Shown piece by piece: positions 1 to 10,418 of a stretch of DNA of 64,000 nucleotides. The notes under the pieces were generated by a model, which searched no databases, was not told the DNA's origin, and saw only the letters and a program-made list of their open reading frames with translations. This DNA is from Pseudocercospora fijiensis CIRAD86 (Eukaryota; Ascomycota; Dothideomycetes; Mycosphaerellales; Mycosphaerellaceae): contig NW_006921532.1 in the NCBI RefSeq assembly GCF_000340215.1, positions 7,774,423 through 7,838,422 on the forward strand, given 5' to 3'. Every line of letters starts with the position of its first letter. Position 1 is the first letter of the stretch. The translations under genes and the position numbers were made by a program.

Positions 1-36
1 CCGGCTACATATGCCGGCTATATTTCAAAGTCTCCC

Positions 37-86
37 GTACCTGCCTTTTTTAGCCGTATCTACCTTTTTTAGCCGTACCTGCCTTC
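37..86. repeat. 19-bp tandem repeat, about 2.6 copies
   Basis: Units begin at 37, 56 and 75 and read GTACCTGCCTTTTTTAGCC with small changes. No gene is visible in 1-296 apart from this repeat and two short GCCGGCTA motifs at the very start. The stretch may be the upstream region of the histone-like pseudogene that follows. Confidence 0.75.
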
Positions 87-515
87 TTTCCTTGCTCTAA
101 CGTTACTATAATATAGGCTTGCGCGAAGCTTACTCTATTACCTAGCGATACCGCGATACTACCGCTATATTCAACCTTCGCATCGATACCTATATCTCTA
201 CGCTCTATATCTACTACCTCCGTAATACCCTCGCTCCGCGCGCGCCTTCGTATACCTTCGTAACGTACTTTTTTCCTTAATTCGACGACTTTTATAATAG
301 CGAGTCTACTTAACTAAGTTACGACGCCTCGCAAGAAGGGACCTAGTGCTTCTACGGGTCGTAATAAGACCGGAAATAGTAGAACGAGTATAGTATATTA
401 ACGTAAGAGGGCTGCTACTACTACCGCTAGCTCCGGTGCTAGAAAGGGCGTCGCGAGCAAGGCTCCGCGTAAGATAACGGCGGGCAAGGCTCTACGCAAG
501 ACGATAACTAGCGCT

Positions 516-565
516 TCTACTACTAGTAGCAATCGTACGACCTACTACTAGTAGCAATCGTACGA
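516..565. repeat. 25-bp tandem duplication in exon 1 of the H3-like pseudogene
   Basis: Positions 516-540 and 541-565 differ only at the first base. The length is not a multiple of three. Removing one copy gives exon 1 a length whose leftover base joins exon 2 exactly in frame and restores the tail-to-fold junction. The duplication is therefore a later frame-breaking event. Confidence 0.85.
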
Positions 566-600
566 AGCGTCGATAGCGCCTAGGAAGTAAGTCCTATTTA

Positions 601-645
601 TAGCCGGTAGCGTAGCCGGTAGCGTAGCCGGTAGCGTAGCCGGCA
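601..645 (+). repeat. 12-bp tandem repeat inside intron 1
   Basis: TAGCCGGTAGCG is repeated almost four times within intron 1 of the H3-like pseudogene. The reverse complement is arrayed at 1220-1262, with further copies at 1-20 and 2087-2105, so the motif belongs to a local dispersed family. Confidence 0.85.
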
Positions 646-1219
646 TTCTTACTATCTTTTTACTAATCCTTCTTTAGCCGTAGCCCTCCGTAAGATTCGG
701 TAGTATTAGAAGAGTTCTTAGCTCCTAATCCGTAAAGCTCCTTTCTAACGACTTGTTCGCGAAATTGCCTAGGATTATAGAACGGACCTTCGCTTCTAAG
801 CCTCCGCGATAGGCGCCCTTTAAGAGGCTATAGAAGCCTACCTAGTTCGTATCTTCGAATATATATTTCTCTTCTACCTCTTTTCGGACTATGCTAATAC
901 TATTTTAGCGGTTAACCTTATAGCTATCTACGCGAAGCGTATAACGATTATAGACAAGGATTTTAAAGCACTCGATTAGATTCTAAAAGGCTAGAATGTC
1001 TATATTCGAGACGGTGCTAGGTAGGATAGATATTCTAGTAGAAAGGATGTTCGTAGTATTATCTATAAGCTTTTCTATATACGAAATGAGCCGCTATTAT
1101 ACGGCGCTATATACCGCGCTCTAAATACTCTCTAAGCATATATATATAGTATAGTATACTTTATTAGCCGTACGGAATAGAAGTCTCCTAAAATCCCGTT
1201 AGTACTAAGGAGTAAAAAG

Positions 1220-1272
1220 GCCGGCTACGCTGCCGGCTACGCTGCCGGCTACGCTACTAGCTACGCTACTAG
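1220..1272 (-). repeat. 12-bp array, inverted relative to the one at 601-645
   Basis: GCCGGCTACGCT is repeated three to four times with a degenerate continuation. It lies in opposite orientation to the intron array, so the pair could form a stem around the H3-like exons 2 and 3. The ~20 bases before it (TACTAAGGAGTAAAAA) recur at about 2070 before another copy of the motif. The rest of 1025-1400 shows no coding signal. Confidence 0.75.
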
Positions 1273-1399
1273 GTTTTTTAAAGAACTAAAAGAAGATAGA
1301 CATTCCGGTTGATTTGTATTAGTTTAGATTTTTATAAAAAGAAAACAGGGAAAAATAAGGAAGGTTAAAGAGCCTAATAGTTATAGTTATAGGCACTAT

Positions 1400-1858
1400 C
1401 CCTATTTTCTAGAGTATATTATATACCTGCCTTCGCAACTCTACCTAATACTCCCTCTAAATATCCTTATACTCTACCTACTAAAAATTCAACTAGGTAC
1501 CTAGACCTGCAGCTGCCTCTATATCTTTTACTATCTTCTATAGGTTGAAGGCCTCTTCTATAGCAGCCTCTACCTCCTTATATAACACGAAGTTACTACC
1601 TACCCTACCCTTTATATCTCCTAAATAACTAAGAGTTCTAAGGAACGAACTAGCATTCGGCCTTAGTATAGCGAGTAACTAGTAGAACGTTCTATAGAGC
1701 TGCCTTATAGCTCTTTTATATACTATACCGATACCGAGGGAGGAGCTATCCTAGTACTTAATATTATCGAATAGTTCGGTAGGAAAGTGTATAAACTTCT
1801 TAAGGAGGAGGACTTCTAGGGAAATCGATAAGTTCTGCCTAGATCTAGATAAAGACAT
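1400..1858 (-). pseudogene. small unknown gene, lightly RIPped
   Basis: The minus strand starts with an intact ATG at 1858-1856 and stays in one frame for about 145 codons, broken only by seven or so TAG codons of the kind RIP makes. The product would be helical and charged, with an N-terminal Ser/Arg-rich stretch and no transmembrane segment or motif I recognise. CA and TG survive here more than in the flanks (for example the CTGCAGCTGC near 1507), so it is either younger or less duplicated. I cannot name a family. Confidence 0.45.
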
Positions 1859-2290
1859 TCTGCTAAGCAGTTAGGGAATTAAACCGTAAACGAAAGGATA
1901 AAATTTATTCCTAAGGAGTGCAGTTTCCGAACTAAACTATAATGCCTTATATGTATGTATATATGCTTTTAATTAGTTAGTGCCCTTAGCTAATTGTCTA
2001 TAGATTTGAGGTTATATAAGTACCTTTATACAACTACGTAGCCTAAGTAGGATTCGAAAATTCTATAAGTACTAAGGACTAAAAATGCCGGCTACGCTAC
2101 CGGCTATACTACTAAGTCTTACAAAGGGCTTGCTTGAAGCTACGTATACATTCGTACACTTCTTAAAAACCGATAAATTATATAGTTCGAACTAGCTACT
2201 TATATAGTTGCTTAGCAAACCAACCTAAACTAAACTAGAGTTTCGGCTTCGTAAACCAAACTAAACTAACCTAAACCACTGCGGGGTCTA
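1859..2290. other. intergenic, no gene seen
   Basis: The stretch contains the GCCGGCTACGCTACCGGC motif near 2087. At 2205-2280 two degenerate C/T/A-rich runs resemble AACCTAAAC and lie just before the left edge of repeat A. No open frame is supported. Confidence 0.6.
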
Positions 2291-2625
2291 ATTACTATCC
2301 GAACCGCTTCGTCGCCGTAGTTAGTAAGTATAGGTATATATAATAAGGGTCGCAATTCGGGACTACCGTTAATATAGAGAGCGACTAGGACCGCCGTATA
2401 TATCTAATCCTATACGATAGTTCGAGTCTAACTATCGATACCGAACCCTACCGGCTAGCGCTTATATTATATCTACTACTCCCTATCTATACTATAGTTA
2501 TAAGCAACCTAGACTTTATAGTCTCTATGCCTAACGTTTACTAGATAGCGTAGGATTTAATCCTTTAGCTCGATCGATAGTTTAGAGAACGATATCCTTA
2601 CCTTAGTTAGATAGTAGTATAAGGT
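2291..2625 (-). pseudogene. 5' fragment of an unknown gene divergent from the SNF2 ATPase
   Basis: Read on the minus strand, this is the N-terminal third of the gene that is longer at 19280-20338. It starts with a helical LSIELKDQILRYLV-like segment reminiscent of an F-box, which is only a resemblance. It is cut at 2291, where homology with copy 2 stops. Confidence 0.5.
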
Positions 2626-2660
2626 TGTTATAGTAAGTAGCAATAATAAGCGTTTAATAG

Positions 2661-2945
2661 AACTTTAGGTACGTACCTAAAATTTCCTTACGTTATACCT
2701 TATATAACCTTATATAACCTTATAGGCTATTACCTAATACTAGTACGGCTTAGGGTTTAAAGCAAATATCGCTATTAGACGCGGCGAATGCCGCTAGCGG
2801 GAAACACGTAGTCTATACGTAACGTAACTTTTCTTCTTTTATAAACCTGCTCCCTCTTCTTAACTTAAATATTAATATTAACCTTCCGTAGCACTTACTA
2901 TTACTAGTACTAGAATAGGTGTATACCTAAAGTTTCTTTAAAAAT
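2661..2945. repeat. palindromes of family 1 in the divergent intergenic region
   Basis: AACTTTAGGTACGTACC with its mirror lies at 2661-2685. A second, degenerate unit lies at 2914-2937. They sit between the two divergent genes of repeat A, where the promoter region should be. Copy 2 has the same units near 20374 and 20627. Confidence 0.7.
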
Positions 2946-3489
2946 ACTAATAGTTAAACTATTTTCGAAAGAAACATATTACTATAATTGCGAAAAAACT
3001 ATAGCTATAAGTTCCCTACTTATCCCTAGCGCGCGTAAGCGTAAATCAGATACTAGTCCGCTAAGCGACCCGCCTTAAACCCCGACGTCTACTACTAAGA
3101 AGTAGTATACCCTACTACTTAGCCTCGGCGATCCTTTCCCGAAAGAATCGCTAGTAAAGAAGGCTAAGACCGCTAACACGCCTAAGAAGTTAACTAAAGC
3201 TAAGTAGGACAAGACTATCGGTATAGAGATAGACTAAGATAAGCTTAACCTAGCCGAGTAGAGGTTTAAGGAAGGTCGCGTTAATAGCTTTAAGGCTATT
3301 ATAGATAAGACCCGCGGCGCGGTAACGGCCCTATCCTATAGTTAAAGTGTCTATATAGCCGCCTACTCCTCTAGATCTATTAAGAACGAGACTACCGTAG
3401 GAGCTATAGAGATCCTAGTCGGCGACTAGTTCGTACGTATAATAACGAAGCTCGAGCTAGCGTTTAAGTATTTCTACTTATATCGCGTC

Positions 3490-3813
3490 GTAAGTATAAT
3501 AGGCCTAAGTATACCCCCTTTTTTTTATTCTTTTTTTCCTTTACCGTTATATCGATTCTACTTAAAAGATAAAACTTTAGATATATACCTATTCTGCGCG
3601 TTAAATAGGTACGTACCTAAAGTTTCCTTAAAACACTACGATTTAGGTATACGCCTTAAGTTAACTCTAAAGATAAAACTTTAGGTATATACCTATTCTA
3701 CGTATTAAATAGGTACGTACCTAAAGTTTCTTCGAAGGTTTATAATTTAGATATATGCCTAAAGTTTCTATATTCTCAATTCTCCTCTTTAGAATAGTGC
3801 TAAGTTATTATAG
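3490..3813 (+). repeat. intron with about five family-1 palindromes
   Basis: The 5' site is GTAAGT at 3490, with a GCTAAG branch-like motif and TAG at 3811-3813. The reading frame is coding on both sides. Units lie at about 3563-3584, 3606-3629, 3645-3660, 3685-3733 and 3747-3770. Pairs are separated by short spacers such as ATTCTACGTATTAAAT and could fold into a larger hairpin. Confidence 0.7.
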
Positions 3814-5314
3814 CGAACATTTAGTAAATACGAGAGCGCGTCGGCTAAGTACGCTAGACCCCTAGCGGGCATTCGCCGTAAGGCTAGACTAACTAAGTAT
3901 AAGGGCAAACAGCCCGTTTTATTAGAATACATTAGCGATAGCGAAGACGCCTAAGGTTTAGACGATATAGTAGAGTAAGACCCTAATAACGACGTCGATA
4001 AGATAGATATCGACGAGAAAGATAGCGGTAACTAGTAGAGCTACCGACTCTAGCTTACGCCTAATAAGATCCTTAAGACTATCTCTAGCTTTACTAAAGG
4101 CTAGATTAAAGTTAAGAGTATAATAGCGGAGGACGACGACGTCGTAGATTGCGCTCTTTCGGGCCCGCGCTATCCCGATACCGTTAAGGGCAACCTAAAG
4201 CGTATAGCCTTTATTTATATCCGCGCCGTATAGAAGATAAAGGTTATTCTAGACTCCCTCGATCCTATAATCGATCGGCTAGATCTAGCGTATATTCCTA
4301 CGTTCTTCGTAGGCACTCCTACTACGCTTTATAGACCTACTCTCTAGCTAGTCTACCTAGTCCTAGGCCTAGATATATATAGAGAAGACCTCTATCGAGG
4401 ACTGCTACTCTTATACCTATATAACAAGATAAAGAATAAGAATATTAACGCCTCGGTTAACCTATTACTCGAGCCGATAAGGATCTCCCGCGTCGCTACT
4501 ACTACTATCCTAGTCTATATCGACCCGAAGGCTAGCCGAGTAAATACTAAAGAGTAGGAAGAGCGTATAGGTAATATTATAGAGATATTGCTAAACCTCG
4601 TTAAGAAGGGTCTATACGATAGATCTACTACTATAGAGATATAGCGTATATAAGGCAATACCGATCCGGATACTATACTTAAGACGTTCGATATTTTATC
4701 TAAGCGCGGTAATATAAATCTAGGGACTAGCCTACGCCTAGATAACTTTACTAATAATAAGGCGCGTATCGCCTATATTAATAATATTATCCTTACTACC
4801 GGTAGCGCGCATCTATATTTATAGCTTTTTAGCGATCCTACTAAGATCGAGTGTATAGGGTTCGATACTATTATACCTAAGGTTAATATAGGCGAAGTAT
4901 AAGAATTCTAATAGCGTTATACCGAAAACACTAATAATAAGCGTACTAGCGCCTATAATACCGATAGTATCCTAATTATCGACGGTAAGATATTTACGCT
5001 TATTAACTCCGCTATAAACTAGAAGAGCGCTAAGGCACCTATATTCGAGGACGCCTATACTACGCTCGATATTACGCCCGAAATATTAAGCGTACTAGAC
5101 GGCTTTACTAAGTTAGGATTTAAGGCTATATACTATAGGCTAAGCTTATAGCCTTAGTAGGTAACTAGTATAGCGTACTTTAAGCGTATAATGCTCTCTC
5201 CTACTCGGTTCGCTATTATAGGCGACGACGTTAGCCTCGGTAAGACTATTTAGGTCCTCGTTACGATCTACGAAATAGCGAAAGAGACTACCCGCTAGAT
5301 TAAGGTCTACGATA

Positions 5315-5481
5315 GTAAGCTTTCTCTACGATTTATTATAAAACTTTAGGTACGTACCTATTCTTACGAGATTTAGGTACGCGCCTAAAGTTTTATTATT
5401 TCCGATTGTTATAATTTTTAGGTATACGCCTAAAGTTCCTTCCTACTAACGAAACTTTTACTAACTTTTCTTCTTATATAG
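5315..5481 (+). repeat. intron with three family-1 palindromes, just after SNF2 motif I
   Basis: GTAAGC at 5315, TTACTAAC branch site near 5457 and TAG at 5479-5481. Palindromes lie at 5341-5360, 5371-5394 and 5416-5436. Copy 2 has the same intron at 23028-23194. Confidence 0.85.
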
Positions 5482-6901
5482 ACAAAGTCCGTACCCGTAT
5501 AAGCTTCGTAATAACTATAGCTATTAATAAGTACCTAGAAGACTATCCCGACTAGTTCCCTCTTAACTAAACGCTTAAGAGGAGTAATATTATCGAGAAG
5601 ATATAAGCGAGCGACGAGGCATTTAATCGTAATACCTCTATAAATAAGGCTAGAGCGGAGCTTAGTCTACGCCCTAAGTACCGCCTACCGATTATTATCT
5701 ACCTACCGAATAGTCTTACTACTTAGCTTACTAATACCGGTATATACTTCTACGATCTAGATAGTAACCGTTCTAAGTATATCTATATATATATATTCTA
5801 TTTACTTAGTATTAAGAAGAATTAGCAAGATAATTAGTTTACTAAGTCTACGCCTATCTCTATAAACCTCGAGGCTCTAAAGAGTTAGTTAGCTACCTAG
5901 AACGGCGATAACGAATAGATATCGCGCAATCTAGTACTTACTACCTACTAAGTACTATCTAGATAGATCCTTAAGATCGGATCGACCGTTAGGGTCTCTA
6001 AAAAGCGAACTATAGCTATTAACGAAGATAACGAGGACGTCGACGGCCTTATAGGCGATATCTTAGACGACGAGGATAGAGGTACTACGCTTACTAACCT
6101 CTAGTAGGCAGACTTTATAATATTAAACGTTCTACTTATCCCCGAGGACTCGTTCTCTCTTATCGCGGCCGACGAGGGTTATACGGTAGGTAATCCTAAG
6201 GCTAATTAGACCGACGTACTATATAAGTTACGACCGTAGAATAGTATAGCTATTATTACTACTATAGTTATTCGTAACTACGTATATAATATAGCGTCGA
6301 TTGTCCGCTTTAGTTAGTACTAAGTTAAGAACCTCCTAGGTTTAGGTTCTAACCTTAAGAAGAATAGCCTAGACGTCGATAAATATAGACGTCTATCTTA
6401 TAAGTTCGAGATACTCTATAACCGTAACTAGAGTAAGATTCTAGATATCCCGTATAGGCTTACGGGCTACCCGGATCTCCTACTTAACTAGTACTACCTA
6501 GCCGCGCTCTATTCTAAAGCGATCTATAAGGCGATAGGTAGTATAATAAATATCGGCTTCGTAATACTACTACTTCTAAGTCTAGTCTAAATCCGCCGTA
6601 TTAAGGGCTAAACGATCGTCGCGAATAGCGTCGACTATCGTATCGGTACCGATATCCTATCTATATACTTCTATAATATCGAGATTCGTATAGATAATAC
6701 TAGCTATACGATCTATAATAGAGCCTATAGGTAGTTTACTAATACGGTAGATAGTAAGCGTCTATATACTATAAACGAAGACGATAAGACCGGTTATAGT
6801 ACTAGCCTATACCGTTAGCTTATACTAACCTCTAATAACCCTATTAGCTCGGTTATACTAAGGCGCCGCTTAGATACGAGTACTAAGCTTATTAACTTAT
6901 T

Positions 6902-7001
6902 ATAAGTTTTCTAAAACTTTAGGTATATATCTTTTTTAGCTACGATTTAGGTATATACCTAAAGTTTCTATATTTTAGATATTACTAACCTTTTATTATA
7001 G
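6902..7001 (+). repeat. intron with two family-1 palindromes and a RIP-damaged 5' splice site
   Basis: The 5' site reads ATAAGT preceded by T, the expected RIP product of GTAAGT in a TpG context. The branch site ATTACTAAC and TAG at 6999-7001 are intact. Copy 2 has the same intron at 24615-24714 with the same damaged site. Confidence 0.8.
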
Positions 7002-8110
7002 GACTAATAAGTCTATCGACCCTTTTACGTACCTTTATATATCCCTTAAGGGCGACCTCTAGATACTACCGCCCTCGGATCGATTTAGCTACTTTAACTT
7101 CCTCTACCGCGTATCCCCGAAGTATTATACTTTCCTAGAGATCCTCCGAAATATTATACTTATCGAGTTACTAAAAATCGTAGTCTAGGCCTATAAACCT
7201 ATCTCGCTCTTAATTGTCGAGGCTATTTACGGCCTACTCTAGATCCTATATATTATAATCCGCGCTAGTATTAGTAATCGTAGCCGCGTCCTAGCTAAGC
7301 GCGCCTTTCTAAACGACCCTAGCGTTCGTATTATAATTATCTCTTCGCGTATAGGAGCCGAGTCCGCTAACTACTAGAAGGTAGCTTACTTTATAGTTAT
7401 ACTCGACGCCGTTTCGTTCCGTATTAAGTACTAAGCTAGCGGTCGACTTTACCGTATAGGCTAAGAATATAATATAACGGTTTATACTTTAAATATCGAC
7501 GAAACTATCGATTAGGCCTTATAGTATAAGTACGAAGTACGGTTCCTTAAGTAGATTCGCTCTACCTATACCCTTAGCCTAGAAGATATAGAGGTTATTA
7601 TACGAGACTACCTATTCTAAAATAACGATACTAAATAACGCGAAAACAACGCTATAAAGGAGCCGACCGGCCTCGTTCGAGAGTCTATCGAGACGCGTAT
7701 CTATACGGTTATAGCCGACGCCCTACTATATACTATATATAGTATACGCTCTCCTCGTACTAATCCCGTATAGGCTAATATTATAGACCCTACTAGAAAG
7801 AATATATTACTAAACGAGACGCTATTCCGTTTAGTATATAGCGATACGGTTACTCGTAAGATTATCGGATAGATCTAGGATAGGAAGAGAGAAGGCGACG
7901 ACTAGCTTATTAATAAGGACCTACCTCCCGATTAAGTAGATAAGCTTAAGGTTAAGCTAGTCGCTAAGTACGTCGAGGACCGCTAGTACCTCTAGTATAA
8001 GACTAGGCTACTAACTGTCTAATAAGATAAGGTTAATAATATCGTATAGTATTACGCCGACTAGCTTATATATAGAGATACCGCAAGGCTAGCGTACTTA
8101 AGTAGAACTA

Positions 8111-8219
8111 GTATATTCTCCTATTTAAACTTTAGGTATATACCTATTATTATATACTTTAGATATATACCTAAAGTTTCTTCTAAATGTTTCTAAGTTA
8201 ATACTAATAACGATTATAG
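8111..8219 (+). repeat. intron with two family-1 palindromes
   Basis: GTATAT at 8111, ATACTAATAAC branch site and TAG at 8217-8219, with palindromes at about 8126-8146 and 8155-8178. Copy 2 has it at 25824-25932. Confidence 0.8.
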
Positions 8220-9160
8220 ATATTATATCCTAGTTCTATAACTAGGTCGACTCGCTATCTAACTATATTATTAACGGCCTCGCCTATATTATAGAGAAGG
8301 AGGGTATAGTAGTCCCTTTATAGCTCCGATAACATATACCTCCGTTCTCCCTAATATAGACTATCCCTCCTATAGAAGATAACGAAGAGTAGCCGCTCTA
8401 GAAGCCTAACCTATTATCCCTTAGCGAGGAGGTTAAGGATAGCATTATTAATAGTAAGTAGAACGAATTAGTTACCGCGGTAAACTAGAAACTAAACGCT
8501 ATAAAAGCGACCGACCTAGCCTACGCTAAGGTTCGAAAGTCTCTACGCGAGCTTTAGAGCCTTATTAGAGAGTAGAAGGACTACGAGGATTAACTAATAG
8601 TATTTAAGAAGCGCTAGGCGGAGAAGGTAGCCGTAGCGTAGAAAAAAGCTCCTATATTACTATCGCCGCTAGATAGTCCTCTACTATCTCTATTACGTCC
8701 TTTACCTCCTCTATCTTTAGGTATAGTAAATAGCGATCTACTATATCCCTTACCTCCGGTCCTACTACTAGCTATAGATAACGATAATAACGATAACCTA
8801 CTACGCGATCCTTCGCTATCTCTAAGTACTAACGAACTTACTAATCGCTTAGATATACTACCTACTCCCTCTCCCGGACTTCTAGAGAGACCTCTAGAGC
8901 CGACCGCTTAGGAGATCGCTACTACTATCTCGAATACTAGGGGTCTACGTAATAAGTTTATTATTATAAACCTACCTAGTTCGCTACCTATACCTAATAG
9001 TACCTAGGTAGCTAGCGAGATAGCGTTTATAGCTAGATTTAATCGGTTAAGTATATAGGAGCGAGTTCGAGCGTACGATTACCTATAGGATCTATCGGGT
9101 AGTAGTTACTAGAAGTAAGGCAAGAACCTATTTAATAAGTAGTAGAGTATTCGGTAATAT

Positions 9161-9487
9161 AGTTATCGGTAATATAGTTAAAGCTAGTTCGTAGTAGTAG
9201 ATATCTCTCCTCTCCTATATTATATATATATATATCTACTAGTTAGTAGCTTAGGGCGGAAATACGTCTATAGTAATAAAAGTTTAGGTATATACCTAAA
9301 GTCTCTTCCTATACTAATATAGTATTAAAGTATCTATCTTAAAAAATATATATATTATCTATATCGGCGAAAGTTTAGGTATATACTAAAGGATTCTCCC
9401 TCTACTAATATAGTATTAAAGTATCTAATATATATATATAATAGCTAGTTAGTTGAAAATTGTCTATAGCTATACTATAGGGCACTT
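9161..9487. other. 3' flank of repeat A copy 1, no gene
   Basis: A/T-rich DNA with a TATATA run near 9222, a family-1 palindrome at 9281-9303 and a degenerate one at 9371-9390. After homology to copy 2 ends at 9410 there are ~77 bases of A/T-rich DNA before the telomere repeats. Confidence 0.6.
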
Positions 9488-9504
9488 TAGGGTTAGGGTT
9501 AGGC
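9488..9504 (+). repeat. interstitial telomere repeat, nearly three TTAGGG units
   Basis: TTAGGGTTAGGGTTAGG on the plus strand, running away from repeat A toward higher coordinates. That is the orientation a chromosome end to the right of repeat A would have. Confidence 0.85.
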
Positions 9505-9532
9505 GTATAGCGGGCATATAGTAGGGCGCCGG

Positions 9533-10185
9533 CGTCGGGCTAATTAGCTATAACTAGCGATATAGTAAGGGCCGCGGGCTAATTAGCTATAACTAGCGAT
9601 AGAAACGCTCGCCCTCGCGCGCGACGTCGACGAGCCCTATTTACTATTTATCGCCTCCCTTATAGAACTATTCTCTATTTATTCGATATTATAATATCGA
9701 AGGTATAAAAGAATATATTCTCGCGCCTACTCGTAGGCCGCCTACGTATATTACAAGCTAAATAAGAAGGCGGTCGCATTCTAAGTCGTGTCTCGACTAC
9801 GCCCGCGTCGGGCTAATTAGCTATAACTAGCGATATAGTAAGGGCTGCGGGCTAATTAGTTATAACTAGCGATAGGAACGCTCGCCCTCGCGCGCGACGT
9901 CGACGAGCCCTATTTACTATTTATCGCCTCCCTTATAGAACTATTCTCTATTTATTCGATATTATAATATCGAAGGTATAAAAGAATATATTCTCGCGCC
10001 TACTCGTAGGCCGCCTACGTATATTACGAGCTAAATAAGAAGGCGGTCGTATTCTAAGTCGTATCTCGACTACGCCCGCGTCGGGCTAATTAGCTATAAC
10101 TAGTAATAGGAACGCTCGCCTTCGTATACGATATCGATAAGCTCTATTTACTATTTATCGCCTCCCTTATAGAACTATTCTTTTA
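9533..10185 (+). repeat. 273-bp tandem repeat, about 2.4 copies, in frame
   Basis: Units start at 9533, 9806 and 10079, exactly 273 bp apart, equal to 91 codons. The same frame reads through all copies, broken only by RIP-type TAA/TAG, so the repeat was protein coding and expanded without shifting frame. Each unit also holds an internal near-duplication of the CGGGCTAATTAGCTATAACT segment. A truncated piece recurs at 12293-12371. Confidence 0.9.
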
Positions 10186-10335
10186 GAGTACTCTCTACGA
10201 CCTATACCGCGAAGATACCCTTTATAGCCTTCGCGAAGTAGTCTTAATAACTCGCTATACTCTATATACCGCTAAGGACGTATTTAATAGTAAAGTCGGT
10301 ATCTATACTAAGGTTAGTCTCGCCTTTACCCTATT

Positions 10336-10418
10336 CGCCACAGCCGTCATAAGCTGGTTTGCAATAGCAGTGCTCGGCGGTAATCTCAAATTACCTTCCT
10401 TATACTCAGGCCCAGATT
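10336..10418. other. un-RIPped insertion of about 85 bp
   Basis: Within DNA almost free of CA and TG, this stretch holds many (CCACAG, TCATAAG, GCTGG, TTTGCAAT, CAGTGC). It interrupts the helicase frame. It therefore arrived after RIP or escaped it. No repeat of it is seen in the window. Confidence 0.6.

Larger units (their letters stand above)
297..1024 (+). pseudogene. histone H3-like protein, RIP-mutated, with two introns
   Basis: Exon 1 (297-586) encodes a basic tail with an H3-like ARKxxxxKAPRK stretch. Exon 2 (678-860) encodes the histone fold start and most of the fold: GTVALR, LLIRK, RLVREIA, DLRF, SAIGAL, EAYLV. Exon 3 (909-1024) ends the fold with IAIYAKRITI (H3: AIHAKRVTI). Intron 1 (587-677) has GTAAGT, TACTAAT and TAG. 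Intron 2 (861-908) begins ATATAT, a GTATAT whose G follows a T and fits RIP, and has GCTAATAC and TAG. The start ATA at 297 is probably a RIP-changed ATG. Loop 1 lacks the extra residues typical of CENP-A and SAIGAL is canonical, but the tail is longer and the C-terminus diverges, so this looks like an H3 variant rather than core H3. At least nine in-frame TAG/TAA codons make it dead. A 25-bp duplication in exon 1 also shifts the frame. Confidence 0.85.
3001..9160 (+). pseudogene. SNF2-family ATPase, repeat A copy 1, RIP-mutated
   Basis: Conceptual translation through RIP stops gives a protein of about 1,800 residues. SNF2 landmarks appear in order: motif I GDDVSLGKT at about 5221-5247 (consensus DEMGLGKT), a DEG-box AADEGYT at 6165-6183 followed by NPKA, the motif III region IAIITTIVI shortly after, then the C-terminal helicase half with SSRIGAESANY near 7342 and motif VI ASGRLYRIG at 7432-7461 followed by a TVYTLNIDETID tail. 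The C-terminus after 8220 is charged, then Pro/Leu/Ser-rich. ATA at 3001 is the likely RIP-changed ATG and begins a basic S/R/K-rich stretch that could be nuclear targeting. Four introns (3490-3813, 5315-5481, 6902-7001, 8111-8219) carry palindromes. The family remodels or translocates on DNA with ATP. Dozens of TAG/TAA codons make this copy inactive. Confidence 0.9.
2291..9410 (+). repeat. repeat A, copy 1 (7.1 kb, carries an SNF2 ATPase)
   Basis: This unit is a direct repeat of 20004-27116. The coordinate offset is 17,713 at 2291, 3001, 5315, 6902, 8111 and 8219, and 17,706 at the end, so there are almost no indels over 7.1 kb. Differences are mostly C/T or G/A transitions. The left edge lies inside a minus-strand gene, the right edge at CTAATA before A/T-rich DNA and telomere repeats. 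Confidence 0.95.

Noticed and set aside
297..1024. CENP-A (centromeric H3), implying a centromere
   Set aside because: Loop 1 lacks the extra residues of CENP-A and SAIGAL is canonical; a gene copy would not mark a centromere anyway.
2205..2285. Degenerate telomere array (AACCTAAAC-like)
   Set aside because: The spacing is irregular and it does not match CCCTAA, the telomere unit seen elsewhere in the window.
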